From assembly GCA_039029935.1 (NCBI GenBank), contig JBCCFC010000442.1:1-9658 (forward strand): a DNA stretch of 9,658 nt, in the 5' to 3' direction. This document shows positions 7,101-9,658 of this stretch, one piece after another (position 1 is the first letter of the stretch; the number at the start of each line of letters is the position of its first letter). The position numbers and the translations under genes were made by a program. The notes below the pieces were generated by a model. That model was not told the DNA's origin, ran no database searches, and saw nothing but the letters and a program-made list of their open reading frames with translations. This stretch comes from G039029935 sp039029935 (GTDB lineage Bacteria > Chloroflexota > Anaerolineae > Caldilineales > Caldilineaceae).

Positions 7101-9658
7101 AGGTACGGCTGGAACTGAGCCATCAGTTGCGCCACCCTCATCGGTGGTGGCATTGTCAGTATCATTGTCAGCATCGTCGTGATGATCATCATCGCTACCT
7201 TCAATAGCGTCAAAGTGGGCAGAGAGTGCCATGTGATCACCCATATCTTCCACACGGAGACGGGCAATCGGGCGTCCATCCTGACCATTGACCTGACCGT
7301 AGCCAGCGACCTCAACGCTTGCGCCTGTTGGCACGTTGGCTGGGTCCATCTGATCCAGTGTCAGCGCACCATATTCGCTCTCACCAAGCTGCATGGCGAC
7401 GCCGAAGCGTTCACTATCATCACTACCGTCCACTTTCAGCACAGTGTCATCCATGCTCAGGGTTGCATCGCCCAACGGTGCAACTGGTGTATTCTGATAG
7501 GTGCGGCTGATGACGATCACGATGCAGATGCGTCGATTGCCCCAGTTAAACCAGACACCAATACCACCACCAACAGTTGCATGTTGTTCCAAGCCCCGAA
7601 TGTGCAGTTGACCGTTGCGCATGACAGCGGTGACATCGCTCAAGGCCGTGCTTGTGCCATCAGCGTTGACCAACTCAACCGAATCGGCCTGACCAGCGTT
7701 TGGTCCAAGCTGTGCCAGGACACGTTGTGGTGCAACATCAACCCCATCCACCTGTGCGGTGATTTCCTCTGCATTGGCGCGGTTGCCATCAACCAAGATT
7801 GGCGACCAGAGCCACCACCAAGGCCATTGTCGGTGATGCCCACCCCCCAGGATTCCTCCCCAGGGCCAGTGCCAGTGACAATGCCAGTGCCAGCGACCAA
7901 ATCCGCCTGCGGTCCAGTGCCAGTGCCAGTGACAGTGCCAACCCCAGCCCCAAGGCCAGTAGGCAGGTCCGTGCCAGAATGGTGTCCAGCTTGACAGCCA
8001 ATCACCTGGTCCAAAGATGGGGACACAAATCCAGATGTTGCCCCAGCGGATCCAAACCCAGCGAACTAGGCTGGCGACCGATGTCTCGGCCAATCCTTCA
8101 ATCTGAAGTTGTCCATTGGTCAGGCGGGCAAGAACATTGGTGTTCTCAACAATGGTGCCATCCGCTTGGACCAACACAACCTCATGGGCTGTGCCAATGT
8201 TTGGTCCCAATTCACCGAGTGCTTCGTGGATACCAACCTGCTCGCCATTGATTTCAGCCTCAAAGCCGTTTGGCGCAATGTCCAAGGTGCGGTTATCCAC
8301 CACAACCTCTGGCAGGCGGTCAATTGTGCGTACTCGAATGCCGATACAAATCCAGACACGTCCAAAGCGAATCCAGATACGAATACGGGCACGTACTGCA
8401 AGTTCCTCACGCAATCCAGTCAACACAATGCCATTGGGCGTGAGAGCGGCGGTTGCGTTTGGCAGTGTAATGCCTGTGCCATCCACATTGACCAACTGCA
8501 CTTCATCCGCCTTGATAGACTCAACAGCGTTGCCTGTGGTTGGGTCAACGGCCAACTCGTTGAGTGCAGTTAGAGCCGTGTTGAGATCAACCTCGCGCTC
8601 GTCAATACGGGCTTGGAGGCCACTCACATCAACGGCCATGCCATCCGAGGTGACGGGTGGCAGTGGTGTACGCCAGCGAATCACGACGCAAATGCGTACA
8701 TTGCCAATTTGTACCCAGATACTCAATTTGGCACGTGGGCGTACAAGATCACGGATGCCTTGCAAGGCAATGCCGCGTGGTCCAACCGTTGCTGTTGCCC
8801 CCTCGATGACAGAACTTGTGCCATCGTCATTGACCATCTCCACTTGATCTGCTTTCACAGCACCATCGGCCAGTAGTGCCAGTGCAGAGGCCAAATCTGT
8901 GCTTTCGCCATCAACCGTTGCTTCAAAGTTGGTGGCGTCTACGCGTGTGCCATCAACCATGACGGGTGGCACTGGTGAATCATCTTGATGATCATCATTT
9001 CCGTTGGGGTTATATGGCTCGGTTTGCAGTCCGAGAATGGTGAAGGATGGAATACCTTGTGCGACAGCGCTGATGCCTGTCACCGCGCCGATGCGTACAT
9101 CTTCATCGCCAGCGGCGAAGACAACGCGATCACCGCGTACATTTTGGCTGACCGTATCGCCATTGTCTAGGGCAACGTTCAGTTCAACCGGACTGTTGAA
9201 GTCCATCAATGCCCAGATAATCGGTCCCATCGGCCATACTGGGTCAAATGTACACCCTTCGACAGTGAAGATGTTGACAATTGGGTCAACGACATTTTCC
9301 ATCGTTAGCACAAGCTCATCGCCATTGTAAATCATGACGGTTTGCGCAAATGGTGCTGCTTGTGCAGGCTGGACTGATGCGGCGTCGCTTGTAGCAGCAT
9401 CGCTTGCTGCGTCGCGTGTTGCATCGTGGTCGTGGTCATCGCCCTCAATTGCATTAAAGTGCGCTGACAAGGCCATGTGATCGCCCATATCTTCGACACG
9501 GAGACCCGCAATCGCTTGATTCTCGCGCCCGTTGACCTCACCATAGCCAGCAACCTGAACGCTTGCGCCCGTTGGTGTGTTGGCTGGGTCCATCTGGTCT
9601 ACTGAAACTGCAGCAGAGCAGTTATTTGTGAGCTTCACATCGAGCAATCCAGAGATCG
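4149..9658 (-). CDS. Giant multi-repeat, probably surface or secreted protein (5' end outside window)
   Basis: One uninterrupted frame of 1,832 residues is numbered here from a TTG at 9647. It stays open to the window edge, and block A1 looks cut at its start, so the true N-terminus, including any signal peptide, lies outside. Order: block A1 (1-216), repeats R1-R3 (227-544), Trp/His insert (546-614), R4 (615-716), block A2 (about 745-978), R5-R10 (983-1636), a beta-rich C-terminal domain (1649-1778), an acidic Pro/Thr linker and YLPIVER. Each R unit has a PPVxVDG opening, a VDGT-like centre, a GLxExLxxR helix and a closing IGIWI....RICVVIxxR hairpin. I do not recognise the R unit. The composition (Asp, Val, Thr rich, very few Lys) fits an extracellular acidic protein. 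A role in adhesion, cell-surface structure or metal binding is inference. Transcription probably ends at T3. The A blocks faintly recall DUF5666-type OB-fold domains. Confidence 0.9.
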   Translation of the reverse strand, partial: ISGLLDVKLTNNCSAAVSVDQMDPANTPTGASVQVAGYGEVNGRENQAIAGLRVEDMGDHMALSAHFNAIEGDDHDHDATRDAASDAATSDAASVQPAQAAPFAQTVMIYNGDELVLTMENVVDPIVNIFTVEGCTFDPVWPMGPIIWALMDFNSPVELNVALDNGDTVSQNVRGDRVVFAAGDEDVRIGAVTGISAVAQGIPSFTILGLQTEPYNPNGNDDHQDDSPVPPVMVDGTRVDATNFEATVDGESTDLASALALLADGAVKADQVEMVNDDGTSSVIEGATATVGPRGIALQGIRDLVRPRAKLSIWVQIGNVRICVVIRWRTPLPPVTSDGMAVDVSGLQARIDEREVDLNTALTALNELAVDPTTGNAVESIKADEVQLVNVDGTGITLPNATAALTPNGIVLTGLREELAVRARIRIWIRFGRVWICIGIRVRTIDRLPEVVVDNRTLDIAPNGFEAEINGEQVGIHEALGELGPNIGTAHEVVLVQADGTIVENTNVLARLTNGQLQIEGLAETSVASLVRWVWIRWGNIWICVPIFGPGDWLSSWTPFWHGPAYWPWGWGWHCHWHWHWTAGGFGRWHWHCHWHWPWGGILGGGHHRQWPWWWLWSPILVDGNRANAEEITAQVDGVDVAPQRVLAQLGPNAGQADSVELVNADGTSTALSDVTAVMRNGQLHIRGLEQHATVGGGIGVWFNWGNRRICIVIVISRTYQNTPVAPLGDATLSMDDTVLKVDGSDDSERFGVAMQLGESEYGALTLDQMDPANVPTGASVEVAGYGQVNGQDGRPIARLRVEDMGDHMALSAHFDAIEGSDDDHHDDADNDTDNATTDEGGATDGSVPAVPGVPGPTAASNHQEAPLMQTVIIFNGEDEVMRVANVVDPSVIILATEGCTFDPVWPMDGPIWALMDFTNPVPLRVDGPNGAGETVQGDRVVFVAEDENVRVGAVTGMTAVAQGIPGFTVLGLETAPYDPTSHDEPTVVVDGNRAETESFAGATLNDNNVWDDTDLVHVLEELGNSPGTADTVELINDDGSATVLTDVKAEMVNGVIQLSGLEAHTVNRARIGIWLGWGPFRICVVIIIRQAIPDSPIPPVLVDGQVVRADQWEAQIDGEDATLREALVALGDGSVRFDSVEVVDPDGTELLTPNATAMYGPEGLVLTGLQEQLASFRFIGVWIITERVRICVVISRRTLTTLPPVTVDGTPVQVGDLQGETIEGRELTVEEILNAMSDEPVSSTSVEIVEADGSGTPVEGATAVISTRGIVLSGLSAELATRGKFGLWIITPRWRICIVIARTVIRDVPALDPVLMVDGERVNPSEYEAQMDGATADVRDVLAKFDGEEMQVDNVTVVIGEQENSDTDVQAQIRGNVIALTNVEPLLRVNARIGIWISGTTLGIPWRICVVIARSATFSLPDVLVDDTRVEAFDYEGRLDGEPATIREIMGVIAEESANGPVKAETVTLLLDGEEVVDPNVSATIDLEELKITSLSQQLAVRGRLSIWISTSRWTLCITIGKRALSPVNPVVFADGTRVGAREYQAELDGQPIGVRQLLAQLRAESDTGSGSGEIEVTGVTLVDADGNETTDSNVGATVKGNVIELTGIREPLEARGFIGVWVSGRNWRVCVVIVWRRAVDTANADISNETGGVIESEDDTTRIVFPEGAVDNTVQIAYTNLISAHQPLSPTTSIVRNFIVNATDDSGGEVNQFNKAFSFEIAYTDEELANAGISEDELQCYFLDEANGEWVAISTEVDATNNIIICSTDHFTEFAVMGQSNDASLSVPSVDDTTDEPSTPDTLEPTEPEDTGTEPPAQGGTGDIQVYLPIVER
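4152..4313 (-). other. Acidic Pro/Thr linker and YLPIVER C-terminal tail
   Basis: Residues 1779-1825 form a linker rich in Asp, Glu, Thr, Ser and Pro, as before a surface-attachment end. The last seven residues are YLPIVER. Secreted Chloroflexota proteins often end in a similar YLPLVxR motif, which may be a sorting or anchoring signal of unknown mechanism. No LPxTG motif or terminal hydrophobic helix is present. Confidence 0.55.
4314..4703 (-). other. C-terminal beta-sandwich-like domain of the giant protein (ZU5-like)
   Basis: Residues 1649-1778 read as a single domain: GGVIESEDDTTRIVFPEGAVD, a central AFSFEIAYTDEELANAGISE, then DEANGEWVAI and CSTDHFTEFAVMG. The FPEGAV opening and the closing H-x-T-x-FAVMG are familiar from ZU5-like or GAIN-type extracellular beta domains in bacterial surface proteins. 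It contains C1739 and C1765, which could form a disulfide. Confidence 0.55.
4740..6701 (-). repeat. Protein repeats R5-R10 of the giant protein
   Basis: Six copies of the R unit: R5 6701-6384, R6 6362-6060, R7 6047-5745, R8 5717-5409, R9 5393-5082, R10 5066-4740. Hairpin pairs are W1072/C1081, W1180/C1189, W1286/C1295, W1394/C1407, W1506/C1515 and W1620/C1629. R8 has four extra residues between Trp and Cys (turn SGTTLGIP). Each unit again has a single Cys. The strands alternate Ile/Val with Trp or Cys, as in a two-stranded beta-hairpin with hydrophobic faces. Confidence 0.88.
6714..7415 (-). repeat. Block A2 of the giant protein
   Basis: Residues about 745-978 repeat block A1: DQMDPANVPTGASV, VAGYGQVNG, RVEDMGDHMALSAHFDAIEG, then an Asp/His-rich linker with SDDDHHDDADND and a Pro/Ala stretch. 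EGCTFDPVWPMDGPIWALMDF and AVAQGIPGFTVLGL follow. The linkers differ in sequence and length between A1 and A2 but keep their Asp/His character. This suggests that composition, not exact order, is selected. Confidence 0.85.
7152..7196 (-). other. Asp/His-rich linker in block A2
   Basis: Residues 818-832 read SDDDHHDDADNDTDN. Block A1 has a counterpart at 9381-9440 with DDHDHD. Asp/His clusters between folded domains are typical of weak, low-specificity binding of Zn or Ca, which is an inference here. Confidence 0.6.
7806..8012 (-). other. Trp/His-rich insert in the giant protein
   Basis: Residues 546-614 hold 20 Trp, 11 His and 2 Cys in 69 positions. They include the near-duplicate motifs WHCHWHWHW (570-578) and WHWHCHWHW (586-594), flanked by Gly/Pro/Trp stretches such as WPWGWGW and WPWWWLW. 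The frame is continuous with R3 and R4 on both sides. Alternating His with Cys and Trp suggests a Cu, Zn or Ni binding or redox segment. I know of no family with this composition. Confidence 0.8.
7865..7940. repeat. Degenerate hexamer (CCAGTG) DNA repeats inside the Trp/His insert
   Basis: Two short arrays of GCCAGTG-type hexamers (about 7865-7893 and 7913-7940) are separated by about 20 bases. Read on the minus strand in frame, the unit CACTGG encodes His-Trp. Single changes give CACTGT (His-Cys). Slippage of this hexamer is a plausible origin of the HW runs. Confidence 0.75.
9000..9658 (-). repeat. Block A1 of the giant protein (5' truncated)
   Basis: Residues 1-216 form a two-part unit. 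Part one carries DQMDPANTPTGASV, VAGYGEVNG and RVEDMGDHMALSAHF. Part two carries EGCTFDPVWPMGPIIWALMDF, RGDRVVF and AVAQGIPSFTILGL. An Asp/His/Ala-rich linker (about 70-95, with DDHDHD) separates them. The same unit recurs as A2 with close identity in the motif segments. The beta-rich GASVxVAGYG part loosely resembles DUF5666-like domains, which is a weak inference. Confidence 0.8.

Larger units (their letters stand above)
7500..8969 (-). repeat. Protein repeats R1-R4 of the giant protein
   Basis: Four copies of the roughly 100-residue R unit: R1 8969-8667, R2 8660-8325, R3 8312-8016, R4 7805-7500. The Trp/His insert lies between R3 and R4. Conserved Trp and Cys in the closing hairpin are W311/C320, W425/C434, W532/C541 and W699/C708, always nine residues apart. 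No other Cys occurs inside these units. Confidence 0.88.

Noticed and set aside
7640..8026. Alternative minus-strand frame through the Trp/His insert giving Gly/Thr-rich repeats
   Set aside because: The giant gene's frame is unbroken and its R3 and R4 motifs continue on both sides. The Gly/Thr frame is simply the hexamer read in another phase and has no recognisable flanks.
4740..8969. CRISPR-like or other DNA repeat array
   Set aside because: The repeats are protein-level, about 300 bases long and strongly diverged in DNA. They have no short identical repeats with unique spacers.
9645..9647. TTG as the true start of the giant protein
   Set aside because: The frame stays open to the window edge, and block A1 is already inside a unit whose A2 copy begins earlier. 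The real start is outside the window.

Overview
All supportable genes in this window lie on the minus strand, so transcription runs from high to low coordinates. The tail of the largest protein (YLPIVER, after a Pro/Thr/Glu/Asp linker) resembles the ..YLPLVxR tails I associate with surface or secreted proteins of Chloroflexota. The gene mix also fits a large, repeat-rich Chloroflexota genome: a single-domain response regulator, an archaeal-type ATPase fused to a nuclease, and an Rpn-type nuclease remnant. The assignment is an inference with moderate confidence. No RNA gene, CRISPR array or complete insertion sequence was seen.

Layout in transcription order. (1) 9658-4149: the 3' part of a giant repeat protein gene, open at the window edge, with at least 1,832 residues in view. 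Its order is block A1, repeats R1-R3, a Trp/His-rich insert, R4, block A2, repeats R5-R10, a C-terminal beta domain, an acidic linker and the YLPIVER tail. (2) 4148-3766: about 380 bases without a gene, holding a heptamer tandem repeat and three hairpins that read as minus-strand terminators. The two outer hairpins are homologous. (3) 3765-2787: a strong sigma70-like promoter and a good ribosome binding site in front of a broken Rpn-family nuclease gene that has lost its middle. (4) 2694-847: an intact STAND/MNS-type archaeal ATPase with a C-terminal PD-(D/E)xK nuclease-like domain. (5) 670-260: a single-domain response regulator of the Rcp1 type. (6) 236-63: the N-terminus of a second receiver domain that soon stops.

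The most unusual content is the giant protein. It carries ten copies of a roughly 100-residue unit that I do not recognise. Each copy ends in a predicted beta-hairpin with one Trp and exactly one Cys, spaced W-x8-C in nine copies and W-x12-C in R8. One copy is followed by a 69-residue segment with 20 Trp, 11 His and 2 Cys. Two further Asp/His-rich segments interrupt the A blocks. Together these suggest an extracellular, possibly metal-binding, surface polymer or adhesin. That function is inference only. The downstream genes are not obviously linked to it in function; the three terminators suggest separate transcription.
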